A stretch of DNA of 62,035 nt from Paraliobacillus salinarum (GCF_014083865.1 NZ_JACEFA010000014.1:1-62035), one strand, 5' to 3'. Counted from the stretch's first letter, positions 25,980-35,875 are shown. Notes: generated from the letters alone by a model not told the origin. Numbers and translations: made by a program.

Positions 25980-26606
25980 TTATGATATGTGTAGCCATTC
26001 CTCTTTGACGGCTTTCAACACCGCATTAGTACGGTCTGGTACATTTAACTTCTTAAGTATAGAACTGATGTAATTTTTTACTGTTTTGTCTGATAAGTAC
26101 AAGTTATCGGCAATAGCTAAATTATTATAGCCTTCAGAAAGTAATTGTAGTACTTCCCATTCTCTATTAGATAAAATATCTATCGGCTGCTTCGGTTCTT
26201 TATCATTTTCTCGAACATAAGCTTCCAGTAAACTTGCCGCTAAAATAGGATGAATGTAGGTCTTACCTAATTTAACCGACTTTAAAGCATCTACTAATTC
26301 TTTTTCTTCCATTCCTTGATAGAAATAACCAGTTAAACCCAATTTAAACACACATGCCAGATGTGGATTTTTTTCATCACTAACCCAAACAATGACTTTT
26401 TTACCTAACTGTTGAAAATGTTGAATTATTTCTAGTGACGGACTGTCTAATATAATATCTACAATTGCTATGTCACAATCATTTTCATACTTTTCTAAAT
26501 CTGTACCATCACTAACAAACACTTTCTCATCTTGCCATTTTCTTTGCAAGAATGTCACAATCCCCTCCCGCAACAATGAAGGCTGTTTAATAAAGATTAT
26601 ACTCAA
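25980..26606 (-). CDS. orphan LuxR/NarL-type regulator with a degenerate receiver domain
   Basis: This 208-residue protein has a receiver-like N-terminal domain and a LuxR helix-turn-helix (about 144-200: ILSNREWEVLQLLSEGYNN and SDKTVKNYISSILKKL), as in DegU. The receiver lacks the acidic pair near the N-terminus (Lys7-Gln8 instead). The invariant lysine is Gln97 in GYFYQGM; Asp50 could still be the phosphosite. No kinase gene is adjacent. It may act without phosphorylation. The target is unknown. Confidence 0.85.
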   Translation of the reverse strand: MSIIFIKQPSLLREGIVTFLQRKWQDEKVFVSDGTDLEKYENDCDIAIVDIILDSPSLEIIQHFQQLGKKVIVWVSDEKNPHLACVFKLGLTGYFYQGMEEKELVDALKSVKLGKTYIHPILAASLLEAYVRENDKEPKQPIDILSNREWEVLQLLSEGYNNLAIADNLYLSDKTVKNYISSILKKLNVPDRTNAVLKAVKEEWLHIS

Positions 26607-27044
26607 TTTTTATCACCTGACCATCCAATTTTTTCACATGTCTAAAGATGCAGTAAAATAGATACATAAATTAGGATTGATTTTTAAAAAAACGGGTAAA
26701 TATGTAATGAATATATTGATTTTTATCATTTTTTTATTTAACAACTGTATATCTGCTTAATTGTGTCCATATAGCGAACACCGATTGTCTTACCGCATTA
26801 GGCATTAACAAAAGTCTTCCCCCTATCTTGTTGCCTAAATATAAACCCATTTAGTAGCATATCCATACATTTCGCAACGAGGTTTACTATTCTTACCCTT
26901 AAATAATTTTACTGATTAATATCAATATAGTCAATCAAACGCTAAAAAATAACAATAAGTTATTTAAAATTTGTTTGTTTTATAGGTAATTATATTTATT
27001 TTATGATAGTATAAAGGAACTACTATCTATTGGAGGTCTCGAAT
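26607..27044. other. AT-rich intergenic region
   Basis: About 440 bp between two divergent regulators. I see no credible gene, repeat or riboswitch. The right end must carry the promoter of the XRE-type gene; TATGAT at 27003 is a possible -10 but no clear -35 accompanies it. Confidence 0.5.
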
Positions 27045-27827
27045 ATGAAAACAATAGGAGCACGGATTAAAAAGTTGCGGAAGGAAAATAAAGTATCGAT
27101 GGCCACACTAGGTAAATCAATCGGAACAGATTCTGCGAACATAAGTAACTGGGAAAATAATAAACGCATACCAGGTGGGAAATTCATTATTGCCTTATCT
27201 AATTATTTTAATGTGTCAACAGATTGGTTATTAAAGGGGACTATTGAACTAAATGATGATAGGCAAAATTCTTTTTTTAGTGAAGATTCTAACCATCTAC
27301 ATTCTTTCGTAGCAAATCTTCCAAAAGAAAACCAACATTTTGTTTATGCTTTTGCTAAATTCTATAGTGAATATACACTACATAATGGTTCTTATAATGA
27401 GGTTATACAGCAGCATTTCTCTTTATTACCTTTACTAAAGCAAGAAGCACTTCATTCTGAGCTACTTTCTTCTGAAGACATTGAAACGTATCTCCCAATA
27501 CCTAACGCTTTAGCAGAAAAGGGGGACTTTATATACTCTGCTTCCTCCCACTCTCCTCATCTTGATCCAAGCGGAGAGGTGGAATTGGCTATTGTTCAAA
27601 ATCAAACAGAGGCCTTTAACGGACAGTTTGTTTTAGCCACATACGATGATCAGCTATTTATGGGTCGATTAATACAAGATGGAGAAAATTGGTTTTTAAA
27701 AGTAGCTAAATCTAACGAAATAATATACATTGTCAACATGGATCATATGCATGTTCACGGGATTGTTACTGGTCTATATAATTCTAAAACCACTAACCCT
27801 TCGCATTCCTTCTTACATTTCGCTTAA
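27045..27827 (+). CDS. XRE regulator fused to an S24/LexA-like domain lacking the catalytic lysine
   Basis: This 260-residue protein has an N-terminal Cro/CI-type helix-turn-helix (residues 5-65, SMATLGKSIGTDSANISNWE). Its C-terminal part (about 150-245) resembles the S24 fold of CI and LexA (GDFIYSASSHSPHLDPSG; GQFVLATYDDQLFMGRLI). Ser170 sits where the catalytic serine is expected, but Gly207 stands where lysine should be, so self-cleavage is unlikely. The ATG follows GGAGGTCTCGAAT. No phage genes surround it. Confidence 0.82.
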   Translation: MKTIGARIKKLRKENKVSMATLGKSIGTDSANISNWENNKRIPGGKFIIALSNYFNVSTDWLLKGTIELNDDRQNSFFSEDSNHLHSFVANLPKENQHFVYAFAKFYSEYTLHNGSYNEVIQQHFSLLPLLKQEALHSELLSSEDIETYLPIPNALAEKGDFIYSASSHSPHLDPSGEVELAIVQNQTEAFNGQFVLATYDDQLFMGRLIQDGENWFLKVAKSNEIIYIVNMDHMHVHGIVTGLYNSKTTNPSHSFLHFA

Positions 27828-27910
27828 ATCTATTTAATTAAAAAATATTTCATACATTTCACCTCCCTGGTTCATATTAGTCATATAGCGCACCGGGGAG
27901 GGTGATCGTA

Positions 27911-28618
27911 TTGTTAACTGAAATATTGACTGTGATTGCACGAATCTTCACTATTCTTCCATTACTTTTAGTTGTAACCATTTTTATGGGTAGACGAGCG
28001 ATCGGAGAACTACCTGTTTTTGATTTTCTAATCGTATTAACACTTGGCTCTGTGGTAGGGGCTGACATTGCAGATCCAAATATAAAGCATATTCATACCG
28101 CAGTAGCGATTATTTTTATTGCTATACTAGAAAAAATGATTGCATCACTTCGCTTAAATCAAAAAATAGGACATTATTTCACTTTTTCACCAGTGATCGT
28201 AATTAAAGATGGTAAATTAGTGAGTCAAAATCTAAAAAAGATTAAATATTCTATGGATAGTATCTTACTCATGCTCCGACAAAATAACATATTTGATTTG
28301 GCTGAGGTTGAACTTGCGATTATTGAAGCAAATGGACGATTAAGCGTTTTTCAAAAACATACATCTAATCAAATTGGAAACAATGCTGCAACAAGCGATA
28401 TAGAAAGTAAATTTACTTATCCCGTTATTGTTGATGGAAAAATCTATCCAAACGTTTTAAAGCAATTATATGTAGATGAAGTATGGCTATTGCACGCCTT
28501 ACAAAGCAACGGCGTTCAAGATATAGAAGATGTTTTCTTTGCTACTCTAACTGAAGATCTTACATTACATTTCTCTAAGAAACACGAAAACATGCACTTG
28601 CCTCCGCTTTATTTTTAA
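27911..28618 (+). CDS. DUF421-family membrane protein (YetF/YcaP-like)
   Basis: This 235-residue protein has three N-terminal membrane helices, including the family motif GRRAIGELPVFDFLIVLTLG. A cytosolic C-terminal domain has SPVIVIKDGK and LMLRQNNIFDLAEVELAIIE. Function of the family is unknown; YetF-like proteins occur in spores and the membrane of Bacillus. The TTG at 27911 is chosen because GGGGAGG lies 9 bases upstream; a GTG at 27902 overlaps that site. Confidence 0.85.
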   Translation: MLTEILTVIARIFTILPLLLVVTIFMGRRAIGELPVFDFLIVLTLGSVVGADIADPNIKHIHTAVAIIFIAILEKMIASLRLNQKIGHYFTFSPVIVIKDGKLVSQNLKKIKYSMDSILLMLRQNNIFDLAEVELAIIEANGRLSVFQKHTSNQIGNNAATSDIESKFTYPVIVDGKIYPNVLKQLYVDEVWLLHALQSNGVQDIEDVFFATLTEDLTLHFSKKHENMHLPPLYF

Positions 28619-28671
28619 CGATAGCTTTCTGATTTTTGGTATAGTAGTAGGTGAAGGAGGATTTATTCATT

Positions 28672-28962
28672 ATGGAATTATCAATCACTCAACCTGCTGT
28701 AAAGTGGTTTATCAAGGAATTAGATTTAAAAGCAAATGATTATGTTCGCTTTTTTGTACGGTACGGTGGACATGGCGGCGTTCATAAAGGCTTCTCCTTA
28801 GGAATAGCTAAAAATGATCAACCAAATGATCCAGCATTGTTAGTAACAACCAACGATATCACTTTTTTTGTTGAAAGCTCTGACGCTTGGTATTTCGATG
28901 GAATGGACTTTCATATTAAGTATAGTAGAAAATACAATGACATAGATTTTGTGATTAAATAA
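28672..28962 (+). CDS. yneR: HesB/IscA-fold protein YneR-like
   Basis: This 96-residue protein matches the YneR type: ITQPAVKWFIKELDL, VRFFVRYGGHGGVHKGFSLG, then DAWYFDGMDFHIKY. It shares the HesB/IscA fold but contains no cysteine, so it cannot hold an iron-sulfur cluster in the usual way. The ATG follows AAGGAGG by 11 bases. Function is unknown; it stands alone upstream of a terminator. Confidence 0.85.
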   Translation: MELSITQPAVKWFIKELDLKANDYVRFFVRYGGHGGVHKGFSLGIAKNDQPNDPALLVTTNDITFFVESSDAWYFDGMDFHIKYSRKYNDIDFVIK

Positions 28963-28995
28963 AGCTAGTTTCTCGACAATACAACAATTACTTTT

Positions 28996-29044
28996 AACCG
29001 CTAGACAAATGATCATTAAATTAGCTTGTCTAGCGGCTATTTTA
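28996..29044. terminator. bidirectional terminator
   Basis: CCGCTAGACAA (28998-29008) pairs with TTGTCTAGCGG (29026-29036), followed by CTATTTTATTT. It lies between the YneR-like gene and the convergent amidase gene. Confidence 0.8.
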
Positions 29045-29061
29045 TTTACAGAATGCTATAA

Positions 29062-30534
29062 CTAATTAAAAGGATTCAGCCACAAGTCTGATTGTTCGAT
29101 TTGAGCAGCAAGTTGAAACAGAAGATCTTCTCTCCCTTTTGGCGCCATTACTTGAACCCCCATTGGCAATCGACTTTGGGAAAGATGCACTGGCATATTA
29201 ATTGCTGGTTGTCCCGTTAAATTGGCTAATTGCGTAAATGGTGTATAGGTTAAACTAGGTAAAAACATATCATATACGAGCTTTTGTTGGTCCACCGGGC
29301 TTTGTTCATCCACCTTTAACAATCGTTCCACTTCTTTTTCTGACGGGTTAAGTTCACCAATTTTAGGCGCTGGATAAGCATTTGTTGGTGTAATGAACAA
29401 ATCATATTTATTATGAAACCCTGTCACCTGTTCTGCTGCTTGATCCCATCCTGATAAACTTTCACTGTACATCGCCGCTGAAATGTTTTTCCCGGTTTGA
29501 TGGAGTACCCAAGTAAAAGGATCGACATCATTCGCTGTTATTTCTCGTTGCAAAACTTGTTCCATACCGATAATGACCCTGTTCATTTCTCCAGCATTCA
29601 TCTTGTAATAATGCTTCATTAAATGATAACCATTAACCGGAATCGAGCACTCCTCAACTTCGTGTCCTTCTTTCGCTAACCACTGAACTACACGACTAAC
29701 AGCCATCTTAGCATCCTCACCAACCGGCGTTCCTACAGGAGAATCATTCGAGAAACCAATCCGAAATTTTTGACTAACTCGTCTGTTCACAATATCTAAA
29801 TAACTTTCTTCAAATAAAGGGGTTTGAAATGCTGCTTCAGGCTGAACGGTTTGCATGTGATCTAGTAAAGCGGCACTATCTCTGACTGACTTAGTTAATA
29901 CAAAGTCAATAGAAGCCCCTTGCCATTGCCGCCCAGTACCCGGACCCACAGGTGTACGGCCTCTTGTCGGCTTCAATCCAAATAACCCAGTAAATGCCGC
30001 TGGAATTCGAATAGAACCACCACCGTCACTTGCACCTGCAACAGGGACAATACCAGATGCAACGGCTGCTGCAGCCCCACCACTTGAACCACCAGGAGAA
30101 TGTTCTAAGTTCCAAGGATTCCTCGTCGCACCATAAGCTTCGGGTTCTGTAATGTTTTTTAAACCAAATTCAGGTGTGTTCGTTTGTCCGATTGGCAAGA
30201 ATCCTAGTTGCTTTAATCTGGCGGTAAAATTAGAATCATGTGTAACTATATTTTGCTTTAATAACTTGGATCCAGAACTTAATACTTCTCCTCTAATTGC
30301 CTGTGATATATCCTTCAATAAAATTGGTACGCCTGAAAATGGAGCAGTGGGTAATTTCTTCGCTTCTTCATATGTCTTTTTTTTACGGCTCCGAACTACT
30401 GCGTTTAACTCTCCGTTAACTTCATCTATCCGCTGAAATGCGGCATCTAATAATTCCTGACTAGATACTTCTCTCTTTTTGATGAGTGTCGCTAAATCAA
30501 TTGCATCAAATCGTTGATATTCTTTACTATTCAT
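29062..30534 (-). CDS. amidase-signature family hydrolase
   Basis: This 490-residue enzyme has the complete Ser-cisSer-Lys triad: Lys74 (ILLKD), Ser150 (PGGSSGG) and Ser174 (GGGSIRIPA). Family members hydrolyse amides, including glutaminyl-tRNA (GatA), fatty amides and nylon oligomers. The lack of gatC/gatB neighbours and the divergent C-terminus argue against GatA. The ATG at 30534 follows GGAGGATGTT. A single-gene unit; substrate unknown. Confidence 0.88.
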   Translation of the reverse strand: MNSKEYQRFDAIDLATLIKKREVSSQELLDAAFQRIDEVNGELNAVVRSRKKKTYEEAKKLPTAPFSGVPILLKDISQAIRGEVLSSGSKLLKQNIVTHDSNFTARLKQLGFLPIGQTNTPEFGLKNITEPEAYGATRNPWNLEHSPGGSSGGAAAAVASGIVPVAGASDGGGSIRIPAAFTGLFGLKPTRGRTPVGPGTGRQWQGASIDFVLTKSVRDSAALLDHMQTVQPEAAFQTPLFEESYLDIVNRRVSQKFRIGFSNDSPVGTPVGEDAKMAVSRVVQWLAKEGHEVEECSIPVNGYHLMKHYYKMNAGEMNRVIIGMEQVLQREITANDVDPFTWVLHQTGKNISAAMYSESLSGWDQAAEQVTGFHNKYDLFITPTNAYPAPKIGELNPSEKEVERLLKVDEQSPVDQQKLVYDMFLPSLTYTPFTQLANLTGQPAINMPVHLSQSRLPMGVQVMAPKGREDLLFQLAAQIEQSDLWLNPFN

Positions 30535-30570
30535 AACATCCTCCAACATATTTATGCCACTTCATTTAAA

Positions 30571-30605
30571 TAGTAAAGCACGGGGATATACCCCATGCTT
30601 TACTA
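30571..30605 (-). terminator. hairpin after fhs
   Basis: A 15-bp stem with one mismatch (30571-30585 and 30591-30605) encloses ATATA. It lies 36 bp past the fhs stop. The T run is weak. Confidence 0.65.
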
Positions 30606-30641
30606 TTCATTATATACAAATGCATCTATTTATTCCAACCA

Positions 30642-32318
30642 TTAGAAGAGGCCGATCGCTCTTCCTTGATCATCTACATCCATGTTTAATGCAGCTGGTT
30701 TTTTAGGTAATCCAGGCATCGTTAATACATCGCCAGTAAGTGCGACAATAAATCCTGCTCCAATGGATGGACGCAATTCCCTTACCGTAATAGTGAAATC
30801 ATTTGGTCTTCCTAGCTTTTTAGGATCATCAGATAGAGAGTATTGCGTTTTTGCCATACAAATAGGAAGATTCCCCCACCCAAGTGCTGTCATTTCCTTG
30901 ATCTGTTGTTCTGCATGCGGGGTAAAGGATACATCTTTCGCTCCGTATACCTTTTGGGCTATCTGATTAATTTTATCTTCTATGGAGTCTTCTAATGGAT
31001 ATAGTGGTGTAAAGTGAGCTTGTTTCTGCTCAATTGTTTTGACTAGTTTCTTTGCTAGCTCTATACCGCCTTTACCACCATGCTCCCAGACCTCCGTTAG
31101 AGCAACCTCGACACCTTGTTCTTCACACCATTGCTGAATGAAGGAAATTTCTTCTTCAGTATCATCGACAAAACGATTTATTGCTACAACAAATGGCAAT
31201 CCGAAAGACTCAATTGTTTCCATATGTTTTTTAAGGTTCTGTATTCCTTCACGAAGTGCACCTACATTTTCTTCGCCTAAATTTTCTAAAGCGACACCAC
31301 CATGTAACTTCAACGCGCGAATGGTTGCAACAATAACAACTGCTTTTGGATCAAGTTCTCCAACCCTTGCTTTAATATCCAAAAACTTTTCTGCACCTAA
31401 GTCGGCACCAAATCCTGCTTCCGTAATAACATAGTCACCTAGTTTACTAGCCATTTTGGTGGCGAGTAAACTATTACAGCCATGCGCAATGTTTGCAAAT
31501 GGACCACCATGGATAATTGCAGGCGTGTTTTCAAGTGTTTGGACTAAATTAGGCATAATCGCTTCTTTTAACAATAAAGTTAACGCACCCTCAACCTTTA
31601 AATCAGCGACAGTTACAGGTGTATCATCTGAACGGTAACCGACTACAATATTCGCTAAACGTTTACGCATATCTGCCAAATCACTAGCAAGGCAGAAGAT
31701 CGCCATAATCTCAGAGGCAACTGTAATGTTGAAGCCGTCTTCCCGAGGTACACCTTGTTTTATTCCACCTAATCCGATTACAACATTCCGTAACGCACGG
31801 TCATTTAGATCCACCACACGTTTCCAGACAATTCTACGTGTGTCAATCTCGCATTCATTCCCTTGAAAAATATGATTGTCAATAAACGCAGCTAAAGCAT
31901 TATTAGTGGTTGTTATAGCATGGATGTCTCCAGTAAAATGGAGGTTTATATCTTCCATTGGTACAACTTGCGCGTACCCACCACCACTGGCACCACCTTT
32001 CAACCCCATTGTTGGACCTAGTGATGGTTCACGTAATGCAACAACCGTTTGATGTCCAAGCTGATTCATTGCCTGCCCTAACCCGACAGTGACTGTTGAC
32101 TTACCTTCTCCCGCTGGCGTAGGGTTAATCGAAGTCACTAATACAAGATTTCCATCTGGAGTATCTTTCAATCGTTCTAAAACGTCGTGTGAGATTTTCG
32201 CTTTATATTTACCGTATGGCTCCCACTCCGAATCACGCAATCCAACCCTTTCTGCAATTTCTTTAATTGGCTTTTTCGTGACTTGATTGGCTATCTCGAT
32301 ATCTGTAGGTACAACCAT
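30642..32318 (-). CDS. fhs: formate-tetrahydrofolate ligase
   Basis: Fhs joins formate to tetrahydrofolate with ATP, giving 10-formyl-THF for purine and formyl-methionine synthesis. The 558-residue length is normal. The P-loop TPAGEGKST (67-75) and the conserved glycine-rich [20 protein letters not shown] are intact. ATG with a GGGAG site upstream. It is monocistronic. An extended -10 (TGTTATAAT) lies at 32379-32387 on the minus strand. Confidence 0.96.
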   Translation of the reverse strand: MVVPTDIEIANQVTKKPIKEIAERVGLRDSEWEPYGKYKAKISHDVLERLKDTPDGNLVLVTSINPTPAGEGKSTVTVGLGQAMNQLGHQTVVALREPSLGPTMGLKGGASGGGYAQVVPMEDINLHFTGDIHAITTTNNALAAFIDNHIFQGNECEIDTRRIVWKRVVDLNDRALRNVVIGLGGIKQGVPREDGFNITVASEIMAIFCLASDLADMRKRLANIVVGYRSDDTPVTVADLKVEGALTLLLKEAIMPNLVQTLENTPAIIHGGPFANIAHGCNSLLATKMASKLGDYVITEAGFGADLGAEKFLDIKARVGELDPKAVVIVATIRALKLHGGVALENLGEENVGALREGIQNLKKHMETIESFGLPFVVAINRFVDDTEEEISFIQQWCEEQGVEVALTEVWEHGGKGGIELAKKLVKTIEQKQAHFTPLYPLEDSIEDKINQIAQKVYGAKDVSFTPHAEQQIKEMTALGWGNLPICMAKTQYSLSDDPKKLGRPNDFTITVRELRPSIGAGFIVALTGDVLTMPGLPKKPAALNMDVDDQGRAIGLF

Positions 32319-32445
32319 TAAAGAACACTCCCATCCAATTTTATTGTCATACTTTACCCATCTATCAATCTATGCATTATTATAACATTTATCCTTTTGA
32401 TTTGGTGAAAACGATGCATTTTTAATCAGTTCCTTTAATAATACA

Positions 32446-32480
32446 AAACAGGCAGGGGTTATAATAATCCCTGCCTGTTT
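32446..32480 (-). terminator. terminator of alaR-alaT
   Basis: AAACAGGCAGGG (32446-32457) pairs with CCCTGCCTGTTT (32469-32480) in a strong GC-rich stem. It lies just past the aminotransferase stop. Confidence 0.85.
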
Positions 32481-32483
32481 ATG

Positions 32484-33656
32484 CTATATTTTTGATTGTA
32501 CAAATTTGTCCATTCGTTTCATCGCTTGATCTAATTGCTTCATCGATGATGCATAAGAACAGCGAATATACCCTCTTCCGCTATCACCAAATACATCACC
32601 TGGAACAACTGCAACTCTTTGCTCCTGTAGCAATTGCTCTGCAAATTCAGATGAAGTCAAGCCTGTCTTTTCAATCGATGGGAAAACATAAAATGCTCCA
32701 CCTGGCAAATGACACTCAAGACCCATTTCTCGCAATGCCTTCACAACAAAATTTCGACGCTGACGATAACTAACTCGCATCTCTTTAACACTATCCATGC
32801 CATTTCGCAAAGCCTCTAATGCACCATGCTGCGCCATCGTCGGTGCACACATAATCGTGTATTGATGTATTTTTGTCATAGCTTGAATGATTTCTTTCGG
32901 CCCAGTCGCATAACCTAATCGCCAGCCCGTCATCGCAAATGCTTTAGAAAAACCAGAGATAAGTATGGTATGTTCAGCCATACCTTCAATAGCCGCAAAA
33001 CTAGTAAATGCTTCATCATATGTGAGATCCGCATAGATTTCATCGGACAACACTAGAATGTTATGTTTCTTTACAACCGTAGCTATTGCTTCCATTTCTT
33101 CTTTGCTTAATACTGCACCAGTTGGATTATTAGGACTACAAATTAAAATAGCCTTTGTTTTTGGTGTTATGGCTGCTTCAATTTGATGTGCTTGTACCCT
33201 AAATTGATTTTCTTGTGTCGCTTCAACTATAACCGGCTCGCCACCTGCTAATCGAACAGCAGGTACATAAGCAACAAAACTCGGCTCTACTATAATCACT
33301 TCATCTCCGGGATTAATAATTGCGCGAAAAGCCACATCTATTGCTTGACTTGCACCTACAGTCACAAGTACTTGTGATTCCGGATTATATTCCACTTGAA
33401 AACTTTCAGATAAAAATTTACTTATTTCTTGTCGTAACTCTAACAAACCTGCATTTGCTGTATAAGACGTATATCCTCGCTCCAGCGAATGATAGCTCGC
33501 TTCAATTACATTCCAAGGCGTTACAAAGTCTGGCTCGCCCACTCCTAATGAAATAACATTTTCCATTTTAGAAGCTAAATCGAAGAAACGTCTTATTCCA
33601 GATGGTTTTAATTCATTTATATGATCTGCTACAAAATTTTTGCCTTCTGTTGTCAT
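32484..33656 (-). CDS. alaT: class I aminotransferase, AlaT/YugH-like
   Basis: This 390-residue fold-type I PLP enzyme has the substrate-binding EPDF, CSPNNPTGAV, the aspartate in LSDEIYADL and the Schiff-base Lys238 in SGFSKAFAMTGWRLGY. Together with the overlapping Lrp-type gene upstream it reproduces the B. subtilis yugG-yugH (alaR-alaT) pair, where YugH is the main alanine transaminase. PatA-type or aspartate aminotransferase activity is also possible. Its ATG overlaps the regulator's TGA in ATGA, so translation is coupled. Confidence 0.85.
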   Translation of the reverse strand: MTTEGKNFVADHINELKPSGIRRFFDLASKMENVISLGVGEPDFVTPWNVIEASYHSLERGYTSYTANAGLLELRQEISKFLSESFQVEYNPESQVLVTVGASQAIDVAFRAIINPGDEVIIVEPSFVAYVPAVRLAGGEPVIVEATQENQFRVQAHQIEAAITPKTKAILICSPNNPTGAVLSKEEMEAIATVVKKHNILVLSDEIYADLTYDEAFTSFAAIEGMAEHTILISGFSKAFAMTGWRLGYATGPKEIIQAMTKIHQYTIMCAPTMAQHGALEALRNGMDSVKEMRVSYRQRRNFVVKALREMGLECHLPGGAFYVFPSIEKTGLTSSEFAEQLLQEQRVAVVPGDVFGDSGRGYIRCSYASSMKQLDQAMKRMDKFVQSKI

Positions 33657-34180
33657 GGTGACACCATCATTCTTTTATCTTGTTCATCTGGTTCCTCAAA
33701 AATAATGCCATCATGCTTATACTTTTTCAGGACAAAATGTGTTGTTGTAGAAACAACCGTGTCCAATGTAGATAATTTATCGGATACGAAACGACTAATT
33801 TCCATCATTGTTTTTCCTTCAACAGAAACAGATAGGTCGTATGCTCCTGACATGAGATACAGTGCTTTTACTTCTGGAAAACGATAGATACGTTCAGCTA
33901 TTTTATCAAATCCTGCTCCTCGTGTTGGTGTAACTTTCACATCAATCATTGCAGTAACACCCTCATACTGAAGAACCTTTGCCCAATTGACTAGCGTAGA
34001 ATAACCTAAAATAGCACACTCGTTTTCCAGCTTTTCCATCATTTCTTTTGTTTGATCTACAGTAAGATCAATCATCTTAGAAATGGTTTCAACTTCCAAG
34101 CGTCCGTTTTTTTCTAATAGCTTTAATAATTCTAGCTCTTTCTTTTCCAAGTCGTTCACCCACTTTTCATTGATACACAT
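33653..34180 (-). CDS. alaR: Lrp/AsnC-family regulator, AlaR/YugG-like
   Basis: This 175-residue protein has an Lrp-type helix-turn-helix (about 15-60) and a C-terminal ligand-binding domain (VTAMIDVKVTP, YLMSGAYDLSVSVEGKTM). It overlaps alaT by 4 bp and probably activates it in response to alanine, as in B. subtilis. The start is uncertain: the ATG at 34180 has no clear ribosome site, while GTG or TTG codons 7-10 residues later have weak ones. Confidence 0.82.
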   Translation of the reverse strand: MCINEKWVNDLEKKELELLKLLEKNGRLEVETISKMIDLTVDQTKEMMEKLENECAILGYSTLVNWAKVLQYEGVTAMIDVKVTPTRGAGFDKIAERIYRFPEVKALYLMSGAYDLSVSVEGKTMMEISRFVSDKLSTLDTVVSTTTHFVLKKYKHDGIIFEEPDEQDKRMMVSP

Positions 34181-34339
34181 AAGATTTTAATTTGATAATT
34201 ATATTTAATCGTACTACAAACTTAAGCATAGGTAAATAACCGAAACGTTCTAACTTTATCTTCCCTTTTTATCTATCCGCGCATATATTATCTCATGAAC
34301 AAAAAACTTGTTTTGAGACTTGAAAAGGAGCTTTTAGAA

Positions 34340-35035
34340 ATGAACATTAATTACACTGATATGATTGCTACTTTTGGCATTGGCGGTGCACACCCCGGTG
34401 GTTTAAGTGCAACAAAATATATTATTAATCAACTAGAGTTAGACCAAAAAGAAAGAATTTTGGATGTTGGCTGTGGCAACGGTCAAACGTTAGAATATTT
34501 AGCCCAAACATTACCAAATCCGCTATATGGTGTAGATCGACATCAAGACATGCTTTCGAACGCAAAAATAAGATTAGAAAATTATCCAACTATTACACTT
34601 AAAGAAGCGAATATAGAGAACCTCCCATTCCAAGATAATTTTTTCGGATTGATTTTATCTGAATCTGTTACTGCTTTTACATCTATCGATCAATCTCTAC
34701 ATGAGTATGCTCGTACCTTGAAAGATGGTGGAAAGCTAATGCTATTGGAAATGACTGCGAATGATATACTAAAAAAAGAAGAGCAAACAGAGATTATAAA
34801 CTTTTATAATATCTCTCGTCTATTGACTGAAGAAATGTGGTGTAACGCCATTTACAAAGCTGGACTCCATATTATTTCAATAGAAGCTGTTCCAACACAT
34901 CTAGAAAACATTATTGATTTTAATATACAAGAAGACATGAATGAACGTTATTTCGAAATGATGGCAAAACATTATCATTTAACTAACAAATTTAAAGATA
35001 CATTGAGTGCTAGACTTTATTATTGCAAAAAATAA
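34340..35035 (+). CDS. class I SAM-dependent methyltransferase
   Basis: This 231-residue protein has the SAM-binding motif I ILDVGCGNGQT (40-50), an acidic motif II in GVDRHQDML, and LPFQDNFFGLILSES as motif IV/V. It resembles UbiE/Methyltransf_11-type small-molecule methyltransferases. The ATG at 34340 follows AAAGGAG by 9 bases; an earlier ATG at 34295 has no ribosome site. It is followed after 18 bp by a YjaZ-like gene and may be co-transcribed. Substrate unknown. Confidence 0.83.
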   Translation: MNINYTDMIATFGIGGAHPGGLSATKYIINQLELDQKERILDVGCGNGQTLEYLAQTLPNPLYGVDRHQDMLSNAKIRLENYPTITLKEANIENLPFQDNFFGLILSESVTAFTSIDQSLHEYARTLKDGGKLMLLEMTANDILKKEEQTEIINFYNISRLLTEEMWCNAIYKAGLHIISIEAVPTHLENIIDFNIQEDMNERYFEMMAKHYHLTNKFKDTLSARLYYCKK

Positions 35036-35053
35036 TAAAAGGAATGGCTGTCT

Positions 35054-35875
35054 ATGAAAATAAAAAATACTGCTGCTTGGTTGCAAGATTATATGAACAA
35101 CAAAGGAGAATATTTTGAGGATAACCTACGCTTACACGAAGAAAAGTTATGCGTACCACTAACCGATTACTTTGATCATGCAGATGCTCTTTCCATACAA
35201 CAGCACCTCATTCAACATGGTATGTTCTTTCCCGGTCCTACAGATAAGCACATCATTAATCAGATGATTTCACTTAGATACTGGGACAAGGTTGAAGAAC
35301 TATTACAAACACTCGAAGCAGCATGGGGCAAACGGAAAGGAACACTCTTTGTATTTCCTTCTGACTTTACTAATAATCAATTATTACATTATTTTAACGG
35401 TGTATCGGGTTTGAGTTTTCCAGATAAATTATTCCTATTTATTACAGATCAAACAACAGACATTCAATTACACGCTTTACTCACTCACGAATACAACCAT
35501 GTGTGCCGACTTCAAGCTTTCTCCTCAAAGATTAATATGCTAACACTTGCAGATGCGGTATGTTTAGAAGGGATCGCAGAGTTTGCGGTAAAAGAAAGAT
35601 TAGGGAAAAAGCATTGTTCTCCTTGGATTCATTTATATAACGACAAACAAATGAACGAAATGTGGATAAATTGGATAAAACCTAACTTAGCAATTGCTAG
35701 TAGGGATGTGCAGCATTATGCACTAATGTATGGATCTGATGAAATTCCACAGTGGGCAGGGTATGCTGTTGGCTACTACTTAATTGATCAATACACACAA
35801 CAACACAAGCCTTCTTTAAAACAATTACTGGCCACCCCAACACAGCATATTCTTTCTGAAATAGACCACATATAA
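35054..35875 (+). CDS. DUF2268 (YjaZ-like) putative zinc protease
   Basis: This 273-residue cytosolic protein carries the metalloprotease motif HEYNH (145-149) in LLTHEYNHVCRL. A downstream glutamate in CLEGIAEFAVKE could be the third zinc ligand. It matches B. subtilis YjaZ and DUF2268. No signal peptide is seen. The family's substrates are unknown. It lies 18 bp after the methyltransferase gene. Confidence 0.84.
   Translation: MKIKNTAAWLQDYMNNKGEYFEDNLRLHEEKLCVPLTDYFDHADALSIQQHLIQHGMFFPGPTDKHIINQMISLRYWDKVEELLQTLEAAWGKRKGTLFVFPSDFTNNQLLHYFNGVSGLSFPDKLFLFITDQTTDIQLHALLTHEYNHVCRLQAFSSKINMLTLADAVCLEGIAEFAVKERLGKKHCSPWIHLYNDKQMNEMWINWIKPNLAIASRDVQHYALMYGSDEIPQWAGYAVGYYLIDQYTQQHKPSLKQLLATPTQHILSEIDHI

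Noticed and set aside
30682-31638. several long plus-strand open frames opposite fhs
   Set aside because: They are antisense shadows of a conserved, full-length fhs gene, without ribosome sites.
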